From an uncultured Mycobacterium sp. (GTDB lineage Bacteria; Actinomycetota; Actinomycetes; Mycobacteriales; Mycobacteriaceae), in assembly GCA_900078375.1 (NCBI GenBank), contig FLQS01000034.1, positions 149,410 through 197,979 on the forward strand: a DNA stretch of 48,570 nucleotides. Reading direction: 5' to 3'. The position numbers and the translations under genes were made by a program. The notes under the pieces are model-generated. The model saw only the letters and a list, made by a program, of their open reading frames with translations, was not told the DNA's origin and did not search any database. Positions within the stretch are counted from its first letter, which is position 1. Each line of letters opens with the position of its first letter. Positions 1 to 7,961 of this stretch are shown here, in pieces.

Positions 1-312
1 CGCGCGCAACCGGTGGGGCTCGCTGTCGGGCAGCCACGCCCCCTGGGCGTCGCGGCGGGCGCCGACCTTGCTCACCAGCGCCAGGATGTCGGCGTAGGGG
101 TGCAACGCCTCGCGGATCAGCTCGTTGGCCACGTCAGGGCCGTAGAACTGCGAGGTGTCGATGTGGTCGACGCCGGCATCGACAGCCCGGCGCAGGACGG
201 CCAGCGCCTGCTCGCGGTCGCGTGGCGGCCCGAACACCCCAGGACCGGGAAGCTGCATGGCACCGAATCCGACCCGATGGACGTTGTATCCGGCCAGCGG
301 AAAGCGTTGCAT
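1..312 (-). CDS. Aldo/keto reductase family oxidoreductase, partial (C-terminus outside window)
   Basis: The first 104 residues of a NAD(P)H-dependent aldo/keto reductase are present; the gene runs off the left edge, so the barrel C-terminus is unseen. The N-terminus reads MQRFPLAGYNVHRVGFGAMQ, followed by the family motif HIDTSQFYG, which gives the expected catalytic Asp (about 52) and Tyr (about 57), and a lysine in LVSKVG (about 82). The ATG is preceded by a good GGAGG ribosome binding site. The gene is divergent from a MarR-type regulator and shares a 104-bp region holding a long inverted repeat, so that regulator probably controls it. The substrate cannot be inferred. Confidence 0.85.
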   Translation of the reverse strand, partial: MQRFPLAGYNVHRVGFGAMQLPGPGVFGPPRDREQALAVLRRAVDAGVDHIDTSQFYGPDVANELIREALHPYADILALVSKVGARRDAQGAWLPDSEPHRLRA

Positions 313-340
313 GGAAATCCTCCAGTCACCGTGAAATAGG

Positions 341-365
341 TTGAGATCGAATTGTTCGATATCAA
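341..365. promoter_or_regulatory. Candidate MarR operator: 25-bp inverted repeat
   Basis: Arms TTGAGATCGAA (341-351) and TTCGATATCAA (355-365) are complementary at 10 of 11 positions around a TTG spacer. An overlapping 20-bp near-palindrome (351-370) is centred on GATATC. A TATATT that could serve as a -10 for the rightward gene lies at 368-373. The repeat sits between the divergent aldo/keto reductase and MarR genes, the usual place for an autoregulatory MarR operator. Binding by this MarR is inference. Confidence 0.6.
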
Positions 366-401
366 ACTATATTGCGGGCGCGATAGGCTCCTGTCAACCC
401 T

Positions 402-410
402 GGGAGGTGA
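402..410 (+). promoter_or_regulatory. Shine-Dalgarno that decides an ATT start
   Basis: The sequence GGGAGGTGA at 402-410 is a near-perfect anti-16S match. It ends 6 nt before ATT at 417. The regulator frame is closed by a TGA at 408-410, and between that stop and 417 there is no ATG, GTG or TTG. The next GTG is at 570, far inside the protein. The signal therefore supports initiation at ATT. Confidence 0.6.
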
Positions 411-416
411 AGCCAG

Positions 417-869
417 ATTTCAAGCTCCGCACACAGCACCGATTCCCGTCAGCAGGCCGTCGAACTCGCCGATGCGTTCGGCCGCGCGGGCAAGACGCTC
501 GTCCGCGCCCTCGACGAACGACTCGGTGACCACGGGGTATCTACCCCCCGCTCGAAGGTCCTCTTCGAGGTGAACCGCTGCGGTCCGGTCCGGCTCACCG
601 ACCTGGCCCGGGCGGTCGGAATCACCCAGGGCACCGCGTCGACGCTGATCGACGCGCTCGTCCGCGAGGGCCTCGTGGAGCGCTTCGCGGACGACTCCGA
701 TCGCCGGGTCACCCTGCTGCAGACGACCGCCACAGGGCGCCGCCAGGCCGAAACCTGGGCGATCGCCTACACCGCCGCCGCCCACGAGTTGTTTTCGATC
801 CTGTCCGGCAAAGAACAACTGGTCCTCACCGAGTTGCTGCACCGCCTGGCCGACTCGGTCGGCGACTAA
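417..869 (+). CDS. MarR family transcriptional regulator (apparent ATT start)
   Basis: A winged-helix MarR-type repressor of about 150 residues. The recognition region reads GITQGTASTLIDALVREGLV, followed by the wing DSDRRVTLLQTTATGR, both typical of the family. The N-terminal dimerisation helix (QQAVELADAFGRAGKTLVRA) lies upstream of the first canonical start (GTG 570) and is encoded in frame from ATT 417, which carries an excellent ribosome binding site. A start at 570 would give only 99 residues and lose half of the dimer interface. It is divergent from an aldo/keto reductase with an inverted-repeat operator between them, so local repression is likely. Its 3' end nearly touches the convergent molybdoenzyme gene. 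The ligand is unknown. Confidence 0.8.
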   Translation: MSSSAHSTDSRQQAVELADAFGRAGKTLVRALDERLGDHGVSTPRSKVLFEVNRCGPVRLTDLARAVGITQGTASTLIDALVREGLVERFADDSDRRVTLLQTTATGRRQAETWAIAYTAAAHELFSILSGKEQLVLTELLHRLADSVGD

Positions 870-872
870 GGC

Positions 873-3155
873 TCAGCCCGTCGGACGGACCTGACACGGC
901 ACTCCGTTGACCACCTGGGTATTACTGGGCACGTCAAGCAGATCCGGCGGATTGAGCAGGTTCGAATTGACGCCCGGATGCGCGTTGGCGACGCCCAGGC
1001 GGCTGCCCGGCACACCGTGGCCCCAGCCGTGCGGCAGCGACACCACGCCGGGCATCATCTCGTCGCTGACTTCCACCGGTACCGAGACCTTCCCCTCCGA
1101 CGTGCTGACCTCAGCGGTATCGCCGTCGCCCACCCCGATCCGCAGGGCATCGTCGGGATGGACGAGCAGGGTGCACCGGTCGCGGCCACGCATCAGCGAC
1201 GGCACGTTGTGCAACCACGAATTGTTCGACCGCAGATGTCGCCGGCTGGTCAGCAGCAGCGACTCGCCCACGCGGTCCAGTCGCGCCAACAGCCGCGGCA
1301 CATCGTCGACGAAGAGGTCATGCACCAGTTCGATGGTCCCCGACGGCGTCGTGACGGCTGAGTCGAGCCGCCCGCCCTGCAGCTCCCCCAGCCGCAGGCC
1401 ATCGGGCTGAGCACGGACGTCGTCAAGGGTCAGCCCGCCCGGGTTGGCACCCAAACCGTCACCCCAGGGCCCCAATCGAACATAGAGATCGAAGATGCGC
1501 TCGGGCCCTTGGCCTTTCAGCGCACCCATGACCTCGGCCGGATCCCGCCCGCTCAGCGGCGTGCCCGGCTGAGCGCACATGGTGGCGACCAGACCGCCGG
1601 TGTACAGGTCGTCCATCGCAACGAGGTCGACATCGGGCACCGGCGTGCCCAAGACGGCACCCGAAAGCCGCAGGAGCACTTCCCATTCGGTCGGGCGGCC
1701 CGAGTCAGCCGGGAAGACGGGCTCCGACCACTTCAGGCATGATGCGATGGCGTACATCCAGTACAGGTCGTCGGCGTGCGGGCGCTCCAGCGGCGAGAGC
1801 CCGGGAAAAATGACGTGGGCGTGCCTGGTCGTCTCGTTGAGCCAATTATCCACGCAGATAAGCGCATCCAAGGATGCCAGCGCTTCGTCGAGACGGCCCG
1901 CTGCGGGCGCCGAGATCGCCGGATTTCCGGCGACCGCGATCATCGCGCGAATCCGCCCCTCCCCCGGGGTGAGAATCTCCTCGGCCAGGCAGCTCACCGG
2001 AAACTGACTGAGCACCTCACCGACGCCCCGCACGCGTGAGGTGAAGCGGCCGAATTCCCAGCGCGGGCCGGTCTGGTCCGGCGGCTTCATGAACATCGGC
2101 GAGTACACCGCCGGGGTGGGGAACACGGCACCGCCGAGGCGGTCGACCGCGCCCAGCGCGGTGTTCAGGACGAACACCAGCCAGGTTGTCAGCGTGCCGA
2201 ACTCCTGGGTGCAGGCCCCGATTCGGCTGTAGAGCACGGGATTCGACGCCGACGCGAGATCGTGAGCCAGTTGGCGGATCGCCGCGGCCGGTATTCCGCT
2301 TGGCCCTTCGACCACCTCTGGGGTGAACGGTTCGGCCAGGGCGATCACGTCATCGAGGCCCTGGACCCGGCCGTCCAAGTGCGGATGGGCACGCAGGAGC
2401 CCGTCCGCGGCAAGTGTCCGCAGCAGCGCGAACAACACCAGCGCGTCGGTTCCCGGCCGGATCGGCACCCAAACGCCTGCTCGTTGAGCGGTCTCGGTGC
2501 GCCGGGGGTCGATGACCACCACGCGGCCGCCGCGCTTGCGGATGTCAGTGAGATGGCCCGTGACATTGGGCGCCGAGAGCATCGAGCCCTGCGAGGCCGC
2601 CGGGTTGGCCCCGATGATCACCAGATGATCGGTACGCGCGAGGTCGGGAATCGGCGCGTTCCACATCCCGCCGAACACCAAGGTTCCGATCACGTTGAGC
2701 GGCCATTGGTCGACGGTGCCCGGCGAGTAATACGCACCCATCCCGGCCGCGGACGCCATTCCGACCAGGGCACCGATATAGGAACTGAGGCCCAGGTTGT
2801 GCGCTACCGGATTGCCCACGTACACCGTGATCGCCTGGGCGCCGTCGCTGTCGAGCACCGGCCGCAAGACCCGCTCCGCCTCGGCGAACGCTTCGTCCCA
2901 GGAAACTTCGATGTGGGTTCCGTTGGCCTGCTTGATCATCGGTGACCGCAAGCGATCCGGGTCGTCGTGGATCTGACCGAGGGCCGTGCCCTTGGGACAC
3001 AGATGCCCTGCCGACCAGACGTCGTCGGGATTGCCGCGGATGTCGGTGACCCGGCCTTCGTCGACCGTTACCCGGAGCCCGCACATGGCCTCGCACAGCG
3101 GGCACGTCACACGGTGAGCGACGCGACCAGCACTATCCGACGCCTGTCTGGACAC
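873..3155 (-). CDS. Molybdopterin-dependent oxidoreductase with N-terminal [4Fe-4S] (FdhF/BisC-like)
   Basis: A 760-residue DMSO-reductase-superfamily enzyme. The N-terminus carries a 4Fe-4S motif with cysteines at 18, 21, 25 and 53 (CPLCEAMCG and HLCPKG). Molybdopterin-binding segments such as VIIGANPAASQGS and VVVIDPRRTETA follow, and the C-terminal molydopterin-binding domain includes SLPHGWGHG. In the region that in formate dehydrogenase carries Cys or Sec, the protein reads YYSPGTVDQWP. It may therefore use Ser or another ligand, and formate dehydrogenase activity should not be assumed. No twin-arginine signal is visible, so it is probably cytoplasmic. It starts at GTG. It lies 39 bp downstream of the PaiB-like gene on the same strand and may be co-transcribed. 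The substrate is unknown. Confidence 0.85.
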   Translation of the reverse strand: MSRQASDSAGRVAHRVTCPLCEAMCGLRVTVDEGRVTDIRGNPDDVWSAGHLCPKGTALGQIHDDPDRLRSPMIKQANGTHIEVSWDEAFAEAERVLRPVLDSDGAQAITVYVGNPVAHNLGLSSYIGALVGMASAAGMGAYYSPGTVDQWPLNVIGTLVFGGMWNAPIPDLARTDHLVIIGANPAASQGSMLSAPNVTGHLTDIRKRGGRVVVIDPRRTETAQRAGVWVPIRPGTDALVLFALLRTLAADGLLRAHPHLDGRVQGLDDVIALAEPFTPEVVEGPSGIPAAAIRQLAHDLASASNPVLYSRIGACTQEFGTLTTWLVFVLNTALGAVDRLGGAVFPTPAVYSPMFMKPPDQTGPRWEFGRFTSRVRGVGEVLSQFPVSCLAEEILTPGEGRIRAMIAVAGNPAISAPAAGRLDEALASLDALICVDNWLNETTRHAHVIFPGLSPLERPHADDLYWMYAIASCLKWSEPVFPADSGRPTEWEVLLRLSGAVLGTPVPDVDLVAMDDLYTGGLVATMCAQPGTPLSGRDPAEVMGALKGQGPERIFDLYVRLGPWGDGLGANPGGLTLDDVRAQPDGLRLGELQGGRLDSAVTTPSGTIELVHDLFVDDVPRLLARLDRVGESLLLTSRRHLRSNNSWLHNVPSLMRGRDRCTLLVHPDDALRIGVGDGDTAEVSTSEGKVSVPVEVSDEMMPGVVSLPHGWGHGVPGSRLGVANAHPGVNSNLLNPPDLLDVPSNTQVVNGVPCQVRPTG

Positions 3156-3194
3156 CTGTCCATATTAGGCACGCCGCGGCGGCCAACACAATGG

Positions 3195-3860
3195 TCAGGG
3201 CTGGTCCCGACCGGTGCGCCAGTCGCCGATGGTCGAAAGGCGTCGTCGCTGCTGGGTGGCGGCCCCGGCATCGAGCCCGCGATCACGCTCCTCGAGATTG
3301 CCGATGACCCGCTGCCGATGCTCGACAGGATTGGCGTCGTCGTATTTGAACTTGGCCTCCACGTGCACCACCGCCAGCCGCACGCCGCGGATCCCCGGCA
3401 GCATCCGGCCGTACGGGTCTTGCCCGACGGCGACCTCGGCATGCCGACCCTCGGGCTGGAAGTCGTCGAGCTGGGCCACCAGGATGTCGACCTTGCCCTG
3501 CGGATCGTCGATAATCGTCGGACGGCAGACGAATTGCACCGACGAGTAGTAGCTCGTGGGCACACCGTCTTCGTCGGGACCGCCCGCCTTGGCCCGCCAG
3601 TAGGTCGGGATGTAGGCGTAGTCACCGATCACCGCAAGCCGCACCTCGGCGGCGGCTTCCAGATGCGGCCAGACCGGATTGGGCCGCGCCAGATGGATCA
3701 GCAGCTCCTCGCCGGCCAGCGTGAAGTGGGTGGGCAGCAGCAGGGGGGCGTGGGCGGGGTCGACGTTGTTGACCGCGAGCACGCCGAACCGGCCGGTCGT
3801 CGCCAGCCAGTCCCGCCATTCGTCGGCGTCACGTGCGGCGTCCCAAGGATGGATGAGCAT
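3195..3860 (-). CDS. PaiB-like FMN-binding negative regulator family protein
   Basis: The 221-residue product starts MLIHPWDAARDADEWRDW and matches the PaiB / FMN-binding split-barrel family (usually slightly over 200 residues). Typical elements are GRFGVLAVNN, LLLPTHFTL, HLARPNPVWPHLE, AVIGDYAYIPTYW and SSVQFVCR. PaiB was described as a repressor of sporulation and protease genes in Bacillus; in actinobacteria the function is open and flavin binding is the safer statement. The start is the ATG at the point where family similarity begins; the open frame continues upstream but would run into the divergent TetR gene. It is divergent from TetR at 3945, which may control it. Confidence 0.8.
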   Translation of the reverse strand: MLIHPWDAARDADEWRDWLATTGRFGVLAVNNVDPAHAPLLLPTHFTLAGEELLIHLARPNPVWPHLEAAAEVRLAVIGDYAYIPTYWRAKAGGPDEDGVPTSYYSSVQFVCRPTIIDDPQGKVDILVAQLDDFQPEGRHAEVAVGQDPYGRMLPGIRGVRLAVVHVEAKFKYDDANPVEHRQRVIGNLEERDRGLDAGAATQQRRRLSTIGDWRTGRDQP

Positions 3861-3944
3861 GCCGGTCAATGCTTCCCGCGCGTGACCGCTCGCGCAACGG
3901 GTTTGTTGGCGGTAACGACGCTCGCGCCTGAGAGGATGGCCGCT

Positions 3945-4544
3945 ATGGCGTCGACACCGAAGACCGGAGACAAAGATGTCGGCGCGCGTGGCCGCCTCAT
4001 GGAGGCAACAGCCCACATCATGCGTGACGAAGGGTACGCCGCCGCAACGTCGCGGCGCGTCGCAGCGCGTGCCGGGGTCAGGCCGGCCCTGGTGTATTAC
4101 TACTTCCCGGCGATGGATGACCTGTTCGTGGCGGTGCTGCGGGCTGGCGCCGAAGCATCGCTGTCGCGGATGCGTCAGGCAATCACCGCCGACGAACCGC
4201 TGCGGGCGTTGTGGTCCATCAATACCGACCCACGCTGGACGGGCCTGTACGCGGAGTTCGTTGCGCTCGCCAACCACCGCAAGGCGATCGGCGCCGAACT
4301 CAAGTCCTATGCCGAACGCGTCCGAGACATCGAAACCACTGCCGCGGCAGTCGCCCTGCGCGCCCACGGCGTGGATCTCGATGCGTATCCACCCGTCGCG
4401 ATCTCGATGCTCGTCACGCAGACGGCCCGCAGTCTGTGCAACGAGAGCGCTATCGGGATGACGCAGGGGCACGACGACCTGCGGAAACTCGTCGATCGCT
4501 TCCTGAACCCGTTCGCCTCCTCCGAACGGACGCCCACGGCCTGA
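3945..4544 (+). CDS. TetR/AcrR family transcriptional regulator
   Basis: A 199-residue regulator with an N-terminal TetR helix-turn-helix: EATAHIMRDEGYAAATSRRV followed by AARAGVRPALVYYYFPAMDD (about residues 20-58). The C-terminal ligand domain is unremarkable. ATG 3945 is chosen because GAGAGG at 3930-3935 sits 9 nt upstream; ATG 3936 in the same frame would leave no spacing. It is divergent from the PaiB-like gene (84 bp between starts) and 55 bp upstream of an AcuI-type reductase on the same strand, so it may control both. The effector is unknown. Confidence 0.85.
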   Translation: MASTPKTGDKDVGARGRLMEATAHIMRDEGYAAATSRRVAARAGVRPALVYYYFPAMDDLFVAVLRAGAEASLSRMRQAITADEPLRALWSINTDPRWTGLYAEFVALANHRKAIGAELKSYAERVRDIETTAAAVALRAHGVDLDAYPPVAISMLVTQTARSLCNESAIGMTQGHDDLRKLVDRFLNPFASSERTPTA

Positions 4545-4599
4545 GCCGGCCACGACGCAACGCGACGTGGAGGCGGGGCCGGGCGCTACCGTCTTGGCT

Positions 4600-5598
4600 A
4601 TGGATTCCTTCACAGCACTGCTGGCACGTCAGGACGGCGATCAGATCACCGCTGCGATCGAGACTCTCGACGCGGCTGAACTGCCACCCGGCAACGTCAC
4701 CATCCGGGTCGCCTATTCCAGCGTCAACTACAAGGACGCGCTGGCGCTGACCCCGCGAGGCGGGGTGGTCCGGCAGTATCCGATCGTCCCCGGCATCGAC
4801 CTCACGGGCGAGGTCGTGGAATCCCAATCCCCCGAATTCGCGGTCGGGGACCGGGTTTTGGCGCACGGCTACGACATCGGCACCGGACACCACGGCGGCT
4901 ACGCCGAATACGCCCGGTTGCCCGCCCAGCAGGTTGTCGCCCTGGGCGCGTTGACGCCGCGGGAGGGCGCGGCGATCGGCACCGCCGGATTCACCGCCGC
5001 GATGAGCGTCGAGGCACTGATCGCTCACGGCATCACTCCGCAGGACGGCCCGATCGTGGTGACCGGCGCGACCGGTGGCGTCGGATCCATCAGCGTCGAC
5101 ATCCTCGCCGCGGCCGGCTACGAAGTGGTGGCCTCCACCGGTAAGGCGGAGGCCACCGAGCACCTCAAGGCACTGGGCGCCACCGACGTGATCAGCCGCC
5201 TGCCTGAAGACCCCGACGCCAAGCCACGTCCACTGGGCAAGACGCGCTGGGCCGGTGCGGTGGACTGCGTGGGCGGGGCCACCCTGGCCGATGTCATCAG
5301 CACCCTGAAATACGGCGGCGCCGTGGCAGCCAGCGGACTGACGGGCGGCCCGGGCCTCAGCACCACCGTGATGCCCTTCATCCTGCGCGGTGTCTCCCTA
5401 CTGGGCATCGACTCGGTGCTGCTGCCGATCGGCCCGCGCCGGGCGCTGTGGGAGCGCCTCGGCGGTGACCTGAAACCACGTCACCTGGACGACGTCACCC
5501 ACGAGGTCGACGTCAAGGACGTCGTCGCGGTCATCGACCAGGTGCGCGCCGGGAAGTACTCCGGCCGCGCGGTGGTGCGGGTCGCCGGCGCCTTTTGA
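4600..5598 (+). CDS. AcuI/YhdH-type NADPH-dependent acrylyl-CoA reductase family (MDR superfamily)
   Basis: A 332-residue zinc-independent medium-chain dehydrogenase/reductase. Diagnostic segments are YSSVNYKDALAL (about 39-50), VPGIDLTGEV, the cofactor loop VTGATGGVGS (about 154-163) and the C-terminal VDVKDVVAVIDQ. Length and motif order fit the AcuI/YhdH family, which reduces acryloyl-CoA to propionyl-CoA with NADPH and so removes a reactive electrophile. The ATG at 4600 fits the family N-terminus (MDSFTALLARQDG). The gene follows a TetR regulator and ends at a strong two-way terminator. Exact substrate in this host is inferred from family only. Confidence 0.85.
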   Translation: MDSFTALLARQDGDQITAAIETLDAAELPPGNVTIRVAYSSVNYKDALALTPRGGVVRQYPIVPGIDLTGEVVESQSPEFAVGDRVLAHGYDIGTGHHGGYAEYARLPAQQVVALGALTPREGAAIGTAGFTAAMSVEALIAHGITPQDGPIVVTGATGGVGSISVDILAAAGYEVVASTGKAEATEHLKALGATDVISRLPEDPDAKPRPLGKTRWAGAVDCVGGATLADVISTLKYGGAVAASGLTGGPGLSTTVMPFILRGVSLLGIDSVLLPIGPRRALWERLGGDLKPRHLDDVTHEVDVKDVVAVIDQVRAGKYSGRAVVRVAGAF

Positions 5599-5617
5599 CC
5601 CGATGAACCCCGCCAAT

Positions 5618-5664
5618 AACGAAAGCGGGCCGCCGGCACTGAGACCGGCGACCCGCTTTTCGTT
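5618..5664. terminator. Bidirectional intrinsic terminator
   Basis: A long stem is formed by AACGAAAGCGGG (from 5618) with CCCGCTTTTCGTT (ending 5664), one base bulged, plus the inner pair CGCCGG/CCGGCG around a short loop. It carries TTTT on the right arm and an A-rich left arm. It lies between the ends of the convergent acuI-like gene (5598) and fbpB (5671), so it can stop transcription from both sides. Confidence 0.75.
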
Positions 5665-5670
5665 GAACTG

Positions 5671-6654
5671 TTAGGCAGCGCCCAGGTACTTCTGCAGGTC
5701 GGGCTTCATCGCCTGAAGCTCGCGACCCCAGTAGGCCCAGTTGTGGGTGCCGTTGTCGGGGAAGTTGAACACACCGTTCTTACCGCCCGCGGCGAGGTAG
5801 TTGTCGCGGAAGGTGATGTTGGTGCGAATGGTCAGGCCCTCAAGGAAGGTGGCAGGCAGGTCGCCGCCGCCCAGCTCGTTGGGCTGGCCGTTGCCGCAGT
5901 AGATCCAGATGCGGGTGTTGTTGGCGACGATGGCCGGGATTTGCACCATCGGGTCGTTGCGCTTCCAGCCGCTGTTGGGGTCCTGCGTCGGGCCCCACAT
6001 GTCGTTGGCCTTGAAGCCACCCGCGTCACCCATGGACAGGTTGATCAGGAACGGCCACTGCCCCTCGGAGGGGTTCAGGAAGCCGGACATCGAACCGGCG
6101 TAGATGAACTGGTTCGGGTGGTAAACCGACAGGATCAGCGACGCCGAGCCGGCCATCGACAGACCGATCGCGGCGCTGCCGGTGGGCTTGACGTCACGAT
6201 TCGCGGCCAGCCACTGCGGCAGCTCGGAGGTCAGGAACGTCTCCCACTTATAGGTCTGGCAACCGGTCTTGCCACAGGCCGGCGAGTACCAGTCGGCATA
6301 GAAGCTGGACTGTCCGCCGACCGGCATGACGATCGACAGACCGGACTGGTAGTACCACTCGAACGCCTGGGTGTTGATATCCCAGCCGTTGAAGTCGTCC
6401 TGGGCCCGCAGGCCGTCGAGCAGGTAGACCGCCGGAGAGTTGGCCCCACCGCTCTGGAACTGGATCTTGATGTCGTGCCCCATCGAGGGCGATGGCACCT
6501 GGAGGTATTCCACGGGCAGGCCAGGGCGTGAGAATGCGCCCGCAGTTGCGGACCCACCGACCAGGCCGATCAGGCCCGGAAGGGCCGCCGTCACGATTGC
6601 GGCGACCGCGAATCGGCGCGGCCAGCCGCGAACCTTGTCAAACACGGACTTCAC
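5671..6654 (-). CDS. fbpB: Antigen 85 mycolyltransferase / diacylglycerol acyltransferase
   Basis: A secreted 327-residue esterase-fold enzyme that transfers mycolic acids between trehalose monomycolates and onto arabinogalactan. The signal peptide (about residues 1-40) ends TAGA before the mature N-terminus FSRPGLPVEYLQVPSPSMG. The nucleophile Ser lies in GLSMAG (residue 166, mature 126), Glu in FLEG (about 272) and His in NGTHNW (304); Cys 127 and 132 match the conserved disulfide. The sequence resembles antigen 85B from memory, but other Ag85 paralogues cannot be excluded. GTG start at 6654. It is divergent from the dioxygenase operon and convergent with the acuI-like gene. Confidence 0.92.
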   Translation of the reverse strand: MKSVFDKVRGWPRRFAVAAIVTAALPGLIGLVGGSATAGAFSRPGLPVEYLQVPSPSMGHDIKIQFQSGGANSPAVYLLDGLRAQDDFNGWDINTQAFEWYYQSGLSIVMPVGGQSSFYADWYSPACGKTGCQTYKWETFLTSELPQWLAANRDVKPTGSAAIGLSMAGSASLILSVYHPNQFIYAGSMSGFLNPSEGQWPFLINLSMGDAGGFKANDMWGPTQDPNSGWKRNDPMVQIPAIVANNTRIWIYCGNGQPNELGGGDLPATFLEGLTIRTNITFRDNYLAAGGKNGVFNFPDNGTHNWAYWGRELQAMKPDLQKYLGAA

Positions 6655-6764
6655 AAACCCACCCAGCTTTCTATGGACCCCGGTACTCGGATTTCAAGGT
6701 TGAGTAAAACATGTCGTCTCGAACCTGTGAAAGTCCGCCACGTTACGCGTTCGTGATTCGACTC

Positions 6765-6807
6765 TTGTCAGCGGGTCAAACAAAAACTAATGTCACTTTT
6801 AGTTTTC
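6765..6807 (+). promoter_or_regulatory. Promoter overlapped by shared operator, copy 1 (dioxygenase operon)
   Basis: TTGTCA (6765-6770), a 17-bp spacer and TAATGT (6788-6793) form a good SigA-type promoter. A motif at 6779-6807 covers the -10 and contains a perfect inverted repeat, AAAACTAA (6783-6790) and TTAGTTTT (6799-6806). The same 29-nt motif, 25/29 identical and in the same register to -35 and -10, recurs at 12705-12733 before a TetR gene. This placement suits a repressor that blocks RNA polymerase. The dioxygenase ATG is 39 nt downstream of the motif. Confidence 0.7.
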
Positions 6808-6845
6808 CGCACACCCGTACCTCGACGTTGATCTCGGGAGATTCC

Positions 6846-7961
6846 ATGGAATCCTTCACTCACCTGCGCAAAGGCACAACCCCACGGCGGCTGCACGCCG
6901 ACCTGGACGGTCTGAAAGACGACGAGTTGGGCCGGGGTGGATTCACCGGTCGGACCGCCAATATCTACCGACGCAACGATCCGACCACATTTCGGGCCAG
7001 CGGCCCGTTGCGGCCGCTCGACGTGCTGTCCAGTGAGCTCAAACCGGGCGATCTGACCGACGCCGCCGGTGCGCCGCTGGTGCTGTTCACCAACCCTGAC
7101 TGCCGCATCTCGCTGAGCCGGCGCGAGGCGGAGATGCCGTTCTACGTGCGCTACGTAGACGGCGACCTGCTGTGCTTCGTCCACGAGGGCACTGGACACC
7201 TGGAGACCGAGTTCGGCCCACTGTCCTACCGCACCGGCGACTGGATCTACCTCCCGAAGGCCTGTACGTGGCGGCAGGTGCCGAACTCACAGAGCACCTG
7301 GCTGATCATCGAGGCGACCGACGAGTTCCGGGTGCCGCCGGCAGGTCCACTCGGCCGGCACTGGCCCTTCGACCCGTCGCAGGCTGTCGTCCCCGACCCG
7401 GTGGCCATCGACGACGGCGACGGTCCGCACAACGACGGTGAGTATGAGGTGCGGCTGTATCACCGGCCGATCGGCGGTGTCGAGACCACGACCCTGATCT
7501 ATCCGCACAATCCGATCGACGTCGAGGGCTGGCGCGGCGACAACTATGCGTTCACCTTCAACGTCGACGACTACAACGTGATCACCTCCGACAGCGTGCA
7601 CCTGCCGCCGATGGTTCATCTGTTCATGGAGGCGACGGGCGTATACGTCTGCAACTTCCTGCCCAAGCCGGCCGAGTCGGTACCCGGCACCGAACGCACG
7701 CCCTGGTATCACCGCAACGTGGACTTCGACGAGATCGCGTTCTTCCACGGCGGCTCGCTGTACGGCATTCCGATGCCACCGGGGCTGATCAGCCACGCCC
7801 CGCAGGGCGTGCACCATGGCGCGCCGGAGAAGGCGCGCGAACGGGCCCGGCGCAAGTTCGACGACTTCACAAGCGTGGATTGGCAGGTGATCGCCATCGA
7901 CACCCGACGGCGACTGGTTCCGTCACCGGAAGTTCTGGCCAACGATCTGGGGCAACACTGA
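6846..7961 (+). CDS. Homogentisate 1,2-dioxygenase-like cupin (short form)
   Basis: A 371-residue non-haem iron ring-cleavage dioxygenase related to homogentisate dioxygenase, whose canonical members are about 430-445 residues. The iron ligands appear conserved: His 289 in WYHRN, Glu 296 in DEIAF and His 323 or 324 in GVHHG. GDWIYLPKACTWR in the N-terminal cupin half also fits. ATG 6846 has GGGAG 5 nt upstream. No maleylacetoacetate isomerase or fumarylacetoacetase follows. Instead it overlaps a hydrolase gene by 1 nt, followed by a CoA transferase and a lyase. A hydroquinone-type substrate is likely, but homogentisate itself is uncertain. Confidence 0.8.
   Translation: MESFTHLRKGTTPRRLHADLDGLKDDELGRGGFTGRTANIYRRNDPTTFRASGPLRPLDVLSSELKPGDLTDAAGAPLVLFTNPDCRISLSRREAEMPFYVRYVDGDLLCFVHEGTGHLETEFGPLSYRTGDWIYLPKACTWRQVPNSQSTWLIIEATDEFRVPPAGPLGRHWPFDPSQAVVPDPVAIDDGDGPHNDGEYEVRLYHRPIGGVETTTLIYPHNPIDVEGWRGDNYAFTFNVDDYNVITSDSVHLPPMVHLFMEATGVYVCNFLPKPAESVPGTERTPWYHRNVDFDEIAFFHGGSLYGIPMPPGLISHAPQGVHHGAPEKARERARRKFDDFTSVDWQVIAIDTRRRLVPSPEVLANDLGQH

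Noticed and set aside
2967..3944. A plus-strand open frame running in from 2967 and joining the TetR gene
   Set aside because: It is antisense to the molybdoenzyme and PaiB-like genes and has no family features; only the part from 3945 encodes the TetR protein.
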